Below, in pieces: positions 11,134 through 22,992 of a stretch of DNA of 64,000 nucleotides. The stretch spans positions 868,001 through 932,000 of the forward strand of contig NC_089565.1 in NCBI RefSeq assembly GCF_040115645.1. Reading direction: 5' to 3'. Numbering within the stretch: the stretch's first letter is position 1; each line of letters opens with the position of its first letter. Source of the stretch: Euwallacea fornicatus. Its lineage: Eukaryota; Arthropoda; Insecta; Coleoptera; Curculionidae. Position numbers and translations under genes: made by a program. The notes beneath the pieces were generated by a model. That model did not search any database. It saw only the letters and a program-made list of their open reading frames with translations, and had not been told where the DNA came from.

Positions 11134-12657
11134 CAGTGGTGGCCATAAGTTTGGAAACTTTTAATTTTTCTAAATTAAATAACAAAACCATATTAGGGAC
11201 TGGTTAAAATTTGTGTATTTGTATATTTTCTAGGTGGAGTAATTATATTTTCGAAATAAATCAATAATATTCTGAATGATATAGTTTTTACTGAACAATA
11301 GTGTTTTTTGGTTGGACAAAAGTATGGAAATTTTTTACTTATTTATTAAAAAAAATATATCGTTTATAAAATTAATCTTCTGTAGCATGTCCGTTTGCCT
11401 TTATAATAGCAGCACATCTGCGCCGCATGGAACCAACTAACTTAGCGCACACATCATTAGGAATCTTCGTCCATCCCCTTTTATGATTTTCCCAAAGTTC
11501 ATTTCTATTTAAGATGTTGTTCTTCCGAATTTGTCTGTCTAGATGCTCGCGCAGGTGCTCAATGGGGTTCAAATCGGGACTTTCAGAAGGCCACTTAAAG
11601 ACTTCAACCGAATTTTCATTAAGCTACTTTTTAACTAGTCTACTGCAATGCTTAGGATCATTGTCCTGTTGAAATTGCCAACGTGGGGGCATTTCCCACC
11701 CCGCATAAAGAAGTATATGGTTCTCAAGAATGTCTCGATAAACAAAGCGATCAATTAGTCCATCTATTTTTACCCTGGTTTAGATGGAGAAAAAGCCCCC
11801 CAAACCATAATACCGCTGTGTTTAACGGTTAGCACTTGGTATTTAACAGAGTACCTGGTATTTTTTGGCCGTGTTACGTACCGTCTACCATCGCTTCCAA
11901 ATATGTTGAACTTGCTCCATTGCAACCAACTCCATTTTCCATTGAACCAATCAATGTGATTATGCGCAAACTCAAGTCGGGCTTTCATATTCTTCTTCGA
12001 TATTGATGGTTTTCGACCAGCAACACGACCAAATAACCCCATTTGTACTAATCTACGTCACACAGTTCTTGCAGATAAAAAGATGTTGCTTTCACGAAAT
12101 TCGTTTGCAATTTCTCTAAACGACTTCTTTGGATCTGCTTGAGAGATTCCCTTGATGACTTGACACAATCTGTCCACATTGCTCGTACATTTCTTAGATC
12201 TTCCAACCTTCGATCCATTAAATGTCGATCCGGTAGCTTTATATTTTTAAATAATTTTTTCATTGTCTCCCTGGGAATATTCATTCGTCGTGAAATTTCA
12301 CACCCGAATTAAATAATTAAATCAATTTGTTTTTAAAATCTTCAGAACAGTTTTTAACTTTGCTCGATGTCGTAGGAAACTTAGATATTTCATACACAGT
12401 CACTCTCTGGTAAAATACAACTGACAAAATGACCAAACTGATAAATTTAAAATGTGTTTTCGTATTTACGGCCAAGGGCAAAAAAAAATGATTTTTGAAT
12501 AACAACTTTACTTGGAATGAATAGAATTTTGTTTACACATTTTAGGGATTTGGGGCAACGTATTCGATGTATCCTAAATAATTTCAACTTTACGTTATAA
12601 TATCTTTATATAATTTATTAGGAAAATTAAAAGCTTCCAAACTTACGGCCGCCACTG
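11134..12657 (-). mobile_element. Tc1-like element C (copy of 39919-41440)
   Basis: Ends CAGTGGTGGCCATAAGTTTG and (complement) CAGTGGCGGCCGTAAGTTTG are flanked by TA at 11132-11133 and 12658-12659. A subterminal repeat (GGACAAAAGTATGGAAA near 11316) suggests an IR/DR structure. The element is 1524 bp with one broken transposase on the minus strand. It is highly similar to element D, which is 1522 bp and on the plus strand. Confidence 0.9.
11372..12364 (-). pseudogene. Tc1-like DD34E transposase, dead copy C
   Basis: Readable blocks, 5' to 3' on the minus strand: SSKVKNCSEDFKNKLI then TAA; MNIPRETMKKLFKNIKL with the second helix-turn-helix; TSFYLQELCDVD then a stop; MGLFGRVAGRKPSISKK; WSWLQWSKFNIFGSDGRRYV, where the first catalytic Asp expected just before SKFNIFG is absent; the second Asp in a FQQDNDPKH block; and SPDLNPIEHL (third Glu), with 34 residues between the last two. 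It ends GHATED and stop. The same early stop, the same CDVD stop and the same loss of the first Asp are present in copy D. No in-frame Met is visible at the family's usual N-terminus, so the 5' limit is approximate. Confidence 0.85.
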
Positions 12658-12659
12658 TA

Positions 12660-15600
12660 TGTGAAAATAGATTCTAAATATGTGGGGGGAAGTATCCAAT
12701 TTTTGAGTCTTATATCGGAATTTAGTTCATCTATAGAGCTCTCTCAAGAATTAATAGTGAAAAACACGATTTTATAATTCATTTACATCAGGATCACATA
12801 ACCAAATTAGAACGCTATCTATTTCTGCGATCTCACCTACAGAGTGTCTCATAATAAATGAAATATCACGAATCACAGAAACTTTGGCTTGTTAAAACAA
12901 TTATATTTGCTCGATGGGCATATGGCATTTTTCCTAATAGTATAAAGCTATAAAATTTTCACTCTCGTCAGTCATAATCTGATATTAAATAGTTCTTCAG
13001 AAATATATTTTGAAGTTCGTTCTGTTGATATTTCTTATTAGTTTCGGCTGTTAGTCAGGGCTGAAAGTAAATAATGGAGCGATCCAGTCCAATGTGCATT
13101 AAAGGAGCCTAAAAGTCTTTACCAAAATTTAAATCTTTCCTCTCTCGTATTACCCGTCGGTCATCGGTGAAGTGATGGGCAAAGCAAGTAGTGCTTTGCT
13201 TGTGGGGACTCTTCGGAAATCTTTAAAGATCGTTAATGACAGGTCGTTCAAGATATTCGAGAGGCTGTTAATGATTTTACCTTTTGTATGAGTGACTTCA
13301 TCATTGTGAATTGCCTAGATGACGTTTCATAACTTATAATAAATAATATTACATAATTCATTAAAGAGGGAAAATGTTCAATAATTTCTCTATTTCTAAA
13401 GAAATCTACTAAAAACCTTATGCTTGATAGACATTGATACGTCTATACCATTCGGTGTGTTCCGTTATTAACGTACATTCATTCATAATTAATTCATGCT
13501 TCTTTCTAGTTTTCCGCTACAACCATTTTCAACTGAAATGTGTATTAAAGAGGTCGGCAATGTGCAGTTATGACTTCATTCTTCCTTTTTTTTAAATGTT
13601 ATAATTATTTTCCCCTATTAACTTGCTAAATTTATAACATTAATTATTCGATCTTGATTCTATTGCGTTCGTTAGTTTTTCTACGATTTCGTAGGAATGC
13701 TTTGACCAACGATCTAGTAAGTTAAAGCAACCGGAAGTTCACGATTTCATTTAGAGATGCTTTGCAAACCTTTTCCAAGTGAACAAACTACTAGACAAAT
13801 ACAAATTGCTCATTTTAATAATAAGTAGGTATAGTAAAAGTATGTTTGCTTTATCTGATAGGAAAATTAAAATAGACAAACCCAATGCACCCAATGACCC
13901 AATAGTCTTCAACAATGGAGCTTAAAGTAAGAGTATACAACGAACAGGATTTATTTGTATAACATTCACATCCTACTAAGTAATATCATGACTAGGAAAG
14001 TTTGAATTTTTGTCTTAGACGACATTAACTAAGCGGTTTTGTTATTTTAGAAATGGCGGCAAATTCAAATGCACGAAGTGGCTTCAGTTCTATTGGGTCA
14101 AAGCGGTGCTGTGTCCGGATACTTGACCAGTGACAATTCCGAAACTATTAAATTTAAGCTTTGATGTTAATTTATCTTTTGTAATCTGTATAAAGTTTTG
14201 TGCAGATTTGAAAATTTGGCTGCACAACAAACAAAACGCCGATCAAGACTGATTTAGACGAGGCGACAAGTACGTTTCCAACACGTTTTTCTGAAGTTTG
14301 CGCGATTAGCCTTTGAGAATCACCAAATTGTTGTAGAGTAATTCAAATTTTCAGTATTGTTGATTTGCTTCACTATCGTTCAAATTGTGAACATTTTTTT
14401 TACGGGAACAAGTTAAGAAATGTTACTTTACCTGCACTAATCTTTGAAGTTTCTAACCCCCTAGACTTTCTTTTGGAGCTACTTAAAGTGTTAAAAGTTC
14501 ATGCTCACCACCTGCATTTCTACAGATGCCTGTGCTGTTTGATCATGCTGGAAATGTTAAAAAAACGGTAGAGAAGCTTTGCAAAATCACTTGTATTACT
14601 GTATGAAAGTTAGTCGTAGACATTTTGACTAACACATTTGGTAAATTTAATTGTTTTTTCATAAACATCTTTGTTTTTTTTAAGGGCGTCTAGACAGTAT
14701 TCTGAAAAATCAATCGCTCAAATTTGAAAAACACTCATGGTTGGATAAAGAATGGAAGCAGCATTAAAATGGTATGTCATTCGGCCTTTGCAGCCATTGT
14801 TACATACTTTCTTATCCTTAAATCAAGCACCTTATGTTACGCCTATGGATCTATCCCCCTTACATTGTTCCTATTTGATTTCTCATGAAAACCTAATGGT
14901 GATGTTACAGCACAACCAGTACTGGTTTCTTTAAGAAACGTCATCCCTTTGTCTAGTACGACGAAACCATCAAAATATAGTTAACTTAGACTAAAGGTCT
15001 AAGATCTGTTTAAATTACTAACTACTCTTAACGATGTGCTCTAGATAAATTCATGTTATCAGTTGTACGCCCCTGGTTTCGCAGTAGAGTAAGTAGTCAA
15101 GACCCTTTCATTCAAAGACATTCATATTCCAGATTCATAGAGATTCCATTATTCTAGATTCATTCAAATTATTATTAGATTATTCGTCGGCATCGTTGCT
15201 GAACCTCTTGCGTTCTAAATACTCGTACTATCTTTCCCCATTGGAACCACTAGTGAAGTAAAAGGCTGTTAGTGAATTAGTGAGTTGTCTCGATCCTGAC
15301 AAATCTAGGTCGTGGTGGCAAGCACGTCTAAAATACCGGCTGGTGTCACAACACCATTTAAAGTTTTTGAAGGGGCGACCCTGGGGGCTAAAGATATGCA
15401 GAAATTACTTGGAAATCAAGATACAATTTGGTTTCCTATGAACTTAAAATTGACATATTTTAGCATTTTCCCGCCACTGGAATATAATCCATAATATATT
15501 GGACGAAATCGTAGATTCCGCGAAGTGCAAAATTTAATTGGAACATCCAATATTTTTGATAGCAATTAATGCGTAAGTCGTTTCTACGAAGATTTAAAAT

Positions 15601-15702
15601 TTAGATGCAAAACTTGAAGAACATTCATTTCCAAGCATTAAATAATCTAATTTTTAACATGGACAGACGACTTCTAGAAAGAGTAAATGCTGGAGGCAGC
15701 CA
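12660..15702. other. Intergenic, one weak exon candidate
   Basis: The longest stretch without transposase blocks. A possible element terminus (TA then CAGAGTGTCTCATAATAAAT) lies at 12838, with no partner found. A splice-acceptor-led open stretch at 14051-14164 is listed separately. Nothing else was recognised. Confidence 0.45.
14051..14164 (+). CDS. Possible terminal exon, unknown product
   Basis: A pyrimidine-rich tract ending TTTTGTTATTTTAG (14037-14050) is followed by an open stretch of 37 codons, beginning KWRQIQMHEVASVLLG and ending SETIKFKL and TGA. Its base composition is more balanced than the flanks. I do not recognise the product, and there is no donor site or upstream exon that I can link to it. 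It may be chance. Confidence 0.2.
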   Translation, partial: KWRQIQMHEVASVLLGQSGAVSGYLTSDNSETIKFKL

Positions 15703-15704
15703 TA

Positions 15705-17738
15705 CAGGGTGGCGCATCGAAAACGAAACAAAGGCATTTTGGCTTATTTAAAAATTTAAATTTAAAAAACGCTCCGACATGTCAACTTTATATCTGAGGG
15801 GGACACATTATAAACGCATACTGGCTCCTCTCACATCAACTCCCCAGCCGGGGTGAGTTAAACCCCTAAAATCTTAAATGGAAAGTAGGGTCGAGTAATA
15901 CCTTGTTTGAAAGATCTTTCGATTCTCGTTAAAATGATTAAGCAATTTTCAAGAAATCCAGAAAAATTAGCTCAAATGATGTATCATCTGGTGTGAATTA
16001 ACGATGTGATGAAATTGCTAAGGGCTGTGATAAAAATAACATTAAGGCATTTTTTTAAGGTTCATGAATTCTGATAATTTCAACCATTTGCGGGGAGCGC
16101 AGCGGCCCTTCTTTTTTAGCTTGGTTGTAAAGGTACACAATAGAGATAATGCGTTGTTATCATGTTTAGAATAATTTTCCACAAAATAAAAATTAAAACT
16201 TATTTTGATAGGTTTGTTTGATTGATTATTAGTAGCAATTAGTAATTCGAGATCGGTTGTGAATATTCTTGTGCAGAAAATTTATTTTAGAATAAATTAA
16301 TTTTAATTCCGTTTACGTTTCGCAAATCAAAAATGATTCGTTTGGTTGCAGAGAGAGTGGAAATCATTCAATTATTTTATGAAAATCATCAGTGTGCTAA
16401 TCGGACCGCCCAAGTATTCAGCCAGAATCATGAAAACAATCAAGTGCAAAGAAAGACATTTTGGAATTAGTTCGTAAATTTTGTCGGACCGGCCCTGTAA
16501 TCAATAAAAAAAGAAATGATGGAAACCCTTCCAGAAATAAAGCAATCGATATTGCCGCTTTAGGACAGGTTCATCTGGATCCTACACTGAGTACTCGTCA
16601 ATTGGATACTGTAACTGGAGTCAGTCGACCCAATATTCAAAGAATATTAAAGGCCCATCATTTCCACTCGTATAAGATCCACTTGTTACAAGAATTGAAT
16701 GAAGATCATTTTAACCCACGTTTGCAATTTTACGAGACTAAAAGTGAACCAGCAATTGGAAATGTCAATTATCTATTCAATATCTGTTTTTCTGATGAAT
16801 GTTCTTTTTTTTGTTAACGGTACAGTGAATCATCATAACTGTCCATATTGGTCAGATGAACATTCCAAGATTCTTTGGATGAGGTGCATATCCAATATCC
16901 ACAAAAATTAAATTTTTGGGCTGGTATCTTTGGTTATAATCTTTTGGTCCTTTTTTCTTACCTAGAAATCTCCCCAGTGACATATACATACAATTGTTAC
17001 AAGATGCAATCGATCCCGCATTAATAGAATTATTAGAAAATGATGAAAATTGTGGTGCCCCTCCCCATTGCGCATTACGTGTCAAAGAGTATTTAAATGA
17101 ATAGTTCCCAGATCGTTGGATTGGCCCCCACGATCACCAGATTTATCACCTTTGAATTTTTTCCTTTGAGGTCACTTAAAAAGCAAGATTTATACAATCC
17201 AACCGGATTCTTTAAAAGGCCTTCGTCAAAGGACAATAAATGAATGCCGTCAAATAACACCTCAAATGCTTCAAAATGTGCCACAGCGATTTGAGCAAAA
17301 CTTGTATTACTACCTGGAAACTGCTGATCGTCACTTCGAACACTTAATTAACTAATACGTAGATAAGCAAAAATTGCTAAACGCCCTAATAGTATTTTTA
17401 CCACAGTCCTTAGCAATCTCATCACATCATTAATTAATACCAGATGATCTTTTGAACTAATTTTTTCAGATTTCCTGAAAATTGCTTAATCAAAGTTGGT
17501 CAAATTGAAAATCATTTTAACGAGAATCGAAAGATCTTTCAAACAAGGTATTACTCGACCCTACTTTCCATTTAAGATTTTAGGGGTTTAACTCACCCCG
17601 GCTGGGGAGTTGATGTGAGAGGAGCCAGTATGCGTTTATAATGTGTCCCCCTCGGATATAAAGTTGACGCATCCGAGCGTTTTTCAAATTTCTAAATACG
17701 CGACAATGCCTCTGTTTCGTTTTCTATGCGCCACCCTG
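15705..17738 (+). mobile_element. DD41D-type element with ~330-bp inverted repeats
   Basis: Ends CAGGGTGGCGCATCGAAAAC and (complement) CAGGGTGGCGCATAGAAAAC are flanked by TA at 15703-15704 and 17739-17740. The inverted repeats span roughly 15705-16036 and 17394-17738. A central stretch of over 100 bp (about 15800-15935 against 17510-17640) looks identical, while the outer and inner parts differ by substitutions and a 25-bp indel. The interior carries one broken transposase. Confidence 0.9.
16334..17355 (+). pseudogene. DD41D-type transposase, frameshifted
   Basis: Starts MIRLVAERVEIIQLFYENHQ, the DUF4817-like helix-turn-helix also seen at 3711. A frameshift near 16455 leads into the ILELVRKFCRTG block, then RNKAIDIAALGQVHLDPTLS and the second helix-turn-helix TRQLDTVTGVSRPNIQRIL. 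The first catalytic Asp survives in ICFSDECSFFV. Further frameshifts lead to FWAGIFGYNLL, GAPPHCALRVKEYL (the catalytic Asp just before GAPPH is not preserved), WIGPPRSPDLSPLNFF (third Asp now Asn), and TINECRQITPQML, ending ADRHFEHLIN and stop. The order and length match the family. At least three frameshifts and two lost catalytic residues make it non-functional. Confidence 0.85.
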
Positions 17739-17740
17739 TA

Positions 17741-19040
17741 TGTAATTGTATTGATGCTAGTACGATTGAGTAATTGCAGCAGGTCATGTAAAATGAAAGT
17801 TTGTGTGAATTATAGTTTAATTAACTCTGCATTTTACATTCCAAAGTAAACATTTTTGCAGAAAAATACGTAAAAAGGGCAGCAAGTGAGGTCACGACAA
17901 CACTGACCTGCCCGCAGTATTTTTTTTTTCATTTTTATAGAGGGAAAGTTAAACTTTTGTCGATATCTCGGAAGTTTCGAATGAAACATTTTTGAGCGAG
18001 AGAGAGTGGTTCGACGGAGAATAAAATTTTCACGTCCAGGTCGTTCATGTCCTAACATTATCATTAGTTCTAGTCCTTTTCGTAGCTCGTTTCCTAATTT
18101 GGTTTAAAACAAACACCGAGACGCCACATATTTGTCAATAAGCGTTAGTACCTGCGTGCCTTATTTGAAAAGCAAATATTGATTATCACCATAACCGAGC
18201 CGATTGAAACCCTTCTTTCGCTCATCAGACCTGCAGCTAACACTTCATAGTGCTTAACAGGTATTTTCCCACGAATTGAGATTCGAGTGGCATTCTTTCG
18301 CCTTTGTTGACTATAAAACAACGATACTTTGACTTTCAAGTGGAAGGGCTGATCCTAACAACAAGGACGCCGTTTAGAAATACGGATTACGAAGAGATTG
18401 CAAGCATTAGAAGCCAAAGATAGACTCTGAGAAACCGATATGCTCTTATGCGTAAAGTTATTTTATGAAGCCAGATTATCCCTCTGGTATAAATCACTTT
18501 TCCACGGTAAGCCGACAATCCAGGTAAGCCGATTAAATAATATGTTCCGTGTGTAAAAAGTTGTAGGTACCAGTAATAAATGCAGGAGGCTAAATTGACC
18601 TTTATTATCACATCGATTTATACGGATGCAATGGCCTACTGAATTGCAACTGCCTGTGATCGAAACTGCAGAGGCACACCTAATCCGTGTAAATTCCCAT
18701 AAATCGTTATATTTAGTATTGCCTAAATAGAAATTTTCAATTCTTTAGTGGCTAGAAAAACTACTATACCTGTCTCATTCTAGAAACATCCAATTCGACT
18801 AATGTAAAACGTCGTACCGTGTATGGTTAAGAACCTGCATTTCACAAATGCTTTCACATAAGCTTTGCTTATTTGTAACTTTATCATCTGTATGGAATTT
18901 GAAGGAGATCTTATAGGGTATTTACTCGTTGAATTAAATCATTTTCGAGGAATGCAAGAAGTATTTTGATGAATTTACAATTGTTAAAATGGATTACGTG
19001 AGACCTTGCCATGCAAGATAGAAACTGACATCATAGGCAG
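17741..19040. other. Intergenic, nothing recognised
   Basis: No supported gene or repeat. Short frames on the minus strand have no recognisable signature. Confidence 0.5.
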
Positions 19041-19085
19041 TAGCTGCACTTATTGGTTACTTAAAGCCAAAGCAGGAAGGGATCT

Positions 19086-19139
19086 GCATCTCATCAAACC
19101 CAGTTTTGCTTTTAAGCAAAACTGGTTTGATCCGATGCG
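19086..19139. repeat. Near-perfect hairpin bordering minisatellite
   Basis: GCATC..ATCAAACCCAGTTTTGCTT is followed, after two bases, by its inverse AAGCAAAACTGGTTTGATC..GATGC. The inner 12-bp arms (CAGTTTTGCTT and complement) are perfect, and one bulged C plus a few mismatches allow pairing out to the GCATC at 19086. The structure sits immediately before the 30-bp tandem array. Confidence 0.75.
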
Positions 19140-19140
19140 C

Positions 19141-19370
19141 AAACCCAATTCAGCTCCATTCAGATAGAGCGAATCCAATTTTGCCGCATCCAGATAGAGC
19201 GAATCTAATTTTGCCGCATCCAGATAGAGCGAATCCAATTTTGCCGCATCCAGATAGAGCGAATCCAATTTTGCCGCATCCAGATAGAGCGAACCCAATT
19301 TTGCCGCATCCAGATAGAGCGAACCCAATTTTGCCGCATCCAGATAGAGCAAAACCAATTTTGACGTATT
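19141..19370. repeat. 30-bp minisatellite, seven units plus a partial
   Basis: The unit is GAATCCAATTTTGCCGCATC followed by CAGATAGAGC, repeated every 30 bp from 19141 to 19350, with a diverged first unit and a partial last one. The central units differ by single bases. Because 30 is a multiple of three, both strands stay open and encode artificial repeats; I do not read these as proteins. Confidence 0.95.
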
Positions 19371-19794
19371 AAAGCTACGTACGTTGTACGTAGTCTGTGT
19401 AATGTGACCGTAGGGAACTATACACGAAGTAGGATACACTACTTCTATTCAACTTCTCACTGGTGCAAGAACAAGACAACACTGGACACTAATTATGGGT
19501 TTCTTCTTATGTCGGCTTCTGACGGGAAATCTGTGTGACTTCTGTGGAGATAATACCTCTTTCAAGGCGTTCCAAGTTGCTTATATGCTACTGCTTATCG
19601 TCCCGTTAAGGGTACTTCGTAGATTAGCACGAACTTAAACCTTTAATCCTGTAACTTACAGTAAACGAATTTACAGTACTGAACAAAGAGATAATATCTA
19701 AATGTAGCAAATAACTTAATTGTTCTGTGATGCGTCTAGATGTTCAAGGAAATATTCCGTGAGATCTAAGATAATGCGGGAGGTATACTACAGC

Positions 19795-19925
19795 TGCACT
19801 TATTAGTTACCTAAAGCCAAAGCACGAAGGGATTTGCATCTCATCAAACCCAATTTGTCCATATCCAGATTGAGCAAACCCAATTTTGCCGTATTCAAGC
19901 TACGTACGTTGCACGTAGTCTGGAT
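19795..19925. repeat. Second copy of the minisatellite's flanking repeat
   Basis: AGCTGCACTTATTAGTTACC and the following CTAAAGCCAAAGCA..GGGATTTGCATCTCATCAAACC match 19041-19101, and the 3' part (CAAGCTACGTACGTTGCACG) matches 19370-19390. This copy contains fewer than two minisatellite units and lacks the hairpin. It shows that the array expanded inside an older dispersed repeat. Confidence 0.8.
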
Positions 19926-19929
19926 GGAG

Positions 19930-20440
19930 CTACGTACGCCTCACAACTGAACGTTTTCATATTCAGAAAATTTTGATTCGAAACGTTGATTGTTTATCGA
20001 ACCAATGCTAATGTAAAAAGTTTTTGTTTTTCAAATGTTAATCGAATTATTAGCGAGGAAACTCAAATTCACACCATTTTAAGTTCATAAGAAAGTGTGA
20101 AGAAGTCGCCTAACGGGATATATTCACGACGCAACAATGCTAAAATGTATCACATGTGAAATGCGAGTTCAGTGCCCTGTAACCTTGGCTATGAAAATTT
20201 ACATAAAAAAATCATATTATTTAGTGAGTAACATAGAGATTTTACACAATTGTTCAAGTCAAAGATAACAAGCGTCCTTCTGCGTTTACATTACGCAGGC
20301 TCGTTTGAGTTTATGATCTGCTTTAAGTGGGTAATATTATGTGGCGTTATACTTAGGTACTTCATAACGAATCTTATAACGAAAATGGTGCTTCTGATTC
20401 TTGACAGTGAAGCAACTAAGCGACTGCACTTTGCATATTT
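19930..20440. other. Spacer before exon candidate
   Basis: No independent feature was seen. It would be intron sequence if the exon at 20444 is real. Confidence 0.4.
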
Positions 20441-20443
20441 CAG

Positions 20444-20627
20444 CGAAGTCTTGTTTCGTCAACTCTCCAAATGCTTGAACCCGATTCTCTACTCTCTAAT
20501 AAGTAAAAGAATATACTCTAGCAATAAGGTAGAAAGTACTGCTACACCTTACCCTTTATTCAGCCAAAGAGTACTTCCTCCTGCCCACTATTGCCACCTG
20601 TTGCACATCTTATATCCAAGGAAATAA
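20444..20627 (+). CDS. Possible last exon of a class-A GPCR
   Basis: The sequence TTTGCATATTTCAG (20430-20443) is a good splice acceptor. It opens a frame reading EVLFRQLSKCLNPILYSLIS followed by KRIYSSNK. NPILY fits the NPxxY motif at the cytoplasmic end of the seventh membrane helix of rhodopsin-like receptors, and a basic residue pair follows as expected for the start of the C-terminal tail. The frame continues about 30 codons as a Ser/Thr-containing tail ending LYPRK and TAA, which overlaps an AATAAA at 20622. The upstream receptor exons are not in evidence, and the short match could be chance. If real, it is the only host gene piece recognised here, transcribed on the plus strand. Confidence 0.3.
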
Positions 20628-20629
20628 AT

Positions 20630-21979
20630 GGATATAGCGCACATATGCAACGCAGGTAGGTCTTCAGAAATGACCTGAACAGCCCCCAGTACTCAAAGGT
20701 GCATTTCCCTACGAACATGTGAATAGAAAAAAATCAGAGGGTGCAAAATCTGTCTGGAAAATTGTATTTCCTGTGTTTCAGTGACCTAGAGATTGATTGC
20801 ATTTTGAATTTTCTTCCCTTTAGGGCCCAAGTTGGGGATGGTCTATTTTGCGAAGCACGAAGTTGTTGATTTTCAGGAGTAACACACGTGATAAATACAG
20901 TTAACTAGTATGTGTTCATAGGAAAAATATTGCACCTAGCACGTGTCAAAATGTCTTTACTGTGCCCGAAGTTTGTTTCGTCTTGTTCGAGAATTGTAAT
21001 CAGGGTACAGTACAATGACACCTTCCACAGTTGGTTTGAAGGTCGGTTTTCGAATTAAATCTATTAGATGCACCAGGTATCAGATAGGCAGAATTCCTCA
21101 GGATTTTACTGTAGCCGATGCCCGTTGAAATAAAAAAAAAGGGGGATAGAGCCCCGATTAGTCACCGATCTTTGTGATATGTCCTCACATCAGAAGTAGC
21201 ACTAGAGTTAAGGAGTGTGGGGTTGATCTTTACCGAAACAGATCCCCTCCGTAAAGCGGTCGAACTCAAGGAGACAGCTTGTTGTGATAATGGGTTTCGA
21301 GAATGGGTACCAGAATCTTAATATCTGTCCATCATTTGCACAGGGAAAATATGAGTGAAGAAACTGTTAAAGGATTTGAACAGCTACGGAATGCAGGTAG
21401 TTTTTTTCTCTGTAAAAATAATGGATAATAATGGAGAATGAATAGGGTGCACGTTCAGAGAGAGGGTAACAAAATTTGACCCGACTAAATTCTTAACAGT
21501 TCGAATGATGCACAGCAATTCATGTTTTTGAAGCTAGATGAGGATATCAGCAGACTTTATCCATTGAATGAATAACCTCTCCCTGATTTAACCTAGTGAA
21601 CAAATATTATTATCATATTAACGACTTTAGCCCATTATTTGAGATATTGCCCACCTATTGTAGGGAATCTGATTCAATCCTTCTCTTGAAAGTCTATAAA
21701 GCAAAGTTTCGTGACCAACGTCCATTTTTGGGGTTTGACGTTGAAAGATCGCCCAATGAACTATCATAAAACAATATATATTTCTAATTTCATTGAAGTA
21801 ACTTAATTTATGGGCAAACATGGTTGATTGCGTATTCAAATTAGCGATTCAAATAAGACTTCAGGCGTTGTTTTTAAGGCGATTTCATACTGACACTGAA
21901 GTTTGCATTGCAAACAACTTGACAACAAACACCTATTGTCAAAGGTAGTATACGGATAAATAAGATTCTATTTCCTATC
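20630..21979. other. Intergenic, nothing recognised
   Basis: Includes a slightly GC-richer patch near 21150-21310 without convincing open frames. No feature is supported. Confidence 0.45.
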
Positions 21980-21981
21980 TA

Positions 21982-22286
21982 CACAGGTTGTCGGTTTTCT
22001 GAGTCCCACCATTGGGTTCTTGGTTGTCTGGTGAGACACCAAGTCGGCTAATTAAGGCAAAATTGCGCAATGTTCAGATTGGTAAATATGCGTTTTTTTA
22101 TTGTATTGTATTGTATTGTATTGTATATTGCCATTAATTTTCTAAATATTTGTGGAAAATTTGAATTTCCCTTCAACGCTTTTTTTATTAAGCTTTAAAT
22201 TTTGCAACTTTGCCCCAGCTTGACTGACCCCGTATCTCTCAAGTAAATGAGCTCCGATTACTGGGGCTCGTAAAACGGGCACCCTG
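21982..22286. mobile_element. 305-bp MITE related to 56900-57973
   Basis: Flanked by TA at 21980-21981 and 22287-22288. The right end on the complement is CAGGGTGCCCGTTTTACGAG. The two halves are diverged inverted copies of each other: CCACCATTGGG..AATTGCGCAATGTTCAG on the left against CCCCAGTAATCGG..AAAGTTGCAAAATTTAAAGC on the complement. The same blocks occur in the longer element at 56900. There is no coding sequence. Confidence 0.65.
22100..22124. repeat. (ATTGT)5 microsatellite
   Basis: Five perfect ATTGT units in the centre of the 305-bp MITE, between its inverted halves. Confidence 0.9.
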
Positions 22287-22288
22287 TA

Positions 22289-22992
22289 AATTTACGTAAA
22301 AACTTCTAACTTCGTATTTTTCTTTGAAAGAATTTAAAATATTTGTGAATATCTCTTACAATATGTTCCCGTGGCTATGTACTTGGAATAATTTCTCGAT
22401 TTAAATTCAAATAAATGTTATTTAAATTAAGTTTATTTCCAAAACATGTAATCTCGTTATTGCTTAAAGTTGGAGATTCGGTTAAAATTTTCTTCAATCG
22501 CTTTCTTTTGAAGCTGCATGACGTATAATATACCGACTTCAATATATTGCTAACGTTCTGCAGGGAAAGTGCCACTGAATTTTATATTAAGAAATAATAC
22601 GCTGTACGTCGGCGATTTATTACAAACTTGAACAGATTATAAGAGACGGGGTAGGAGAGAAGGAGCATTAATTTAACTGGATGATGATACTAAGTATGCT
22701 AAATTAGGCGGTGTAGATGAAAATCTGTCCAATCAGCTGCATTGTATTGAAAAAGCCCCGGCAAAGAGCTTCCACGGATAATTAATGTAAAGTAGTTTTT
22801 CTTACGCATGCATCATAATCGATGATTATAGACTGCTGCAGCGTGCATGAAATGGTCTGTATTTATGGTTTCTACGGAAACGATATCAGAAGTATCAATT
22901 CCGGAATGCCTAAACACTTCTTAATGTCTAAAAGCTTCAATTAGTTGTGATGTAGATGCCTTTATAATGAAAAAATGTGTAATATTCGTATA
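22289..22992. other. Intergenic, nothing recognised
   Basis: No supported feature. Confidence 0.5.

Noticed and set aside
19050..19439. Repeat proteins on both strands (ANPILPHPDR and LYLDAAKLDS type)
   Set aside because: They are produced by the 30-bp minisatellite, whose length is a multiple of three and which therefore stays open in several frames on both strands.
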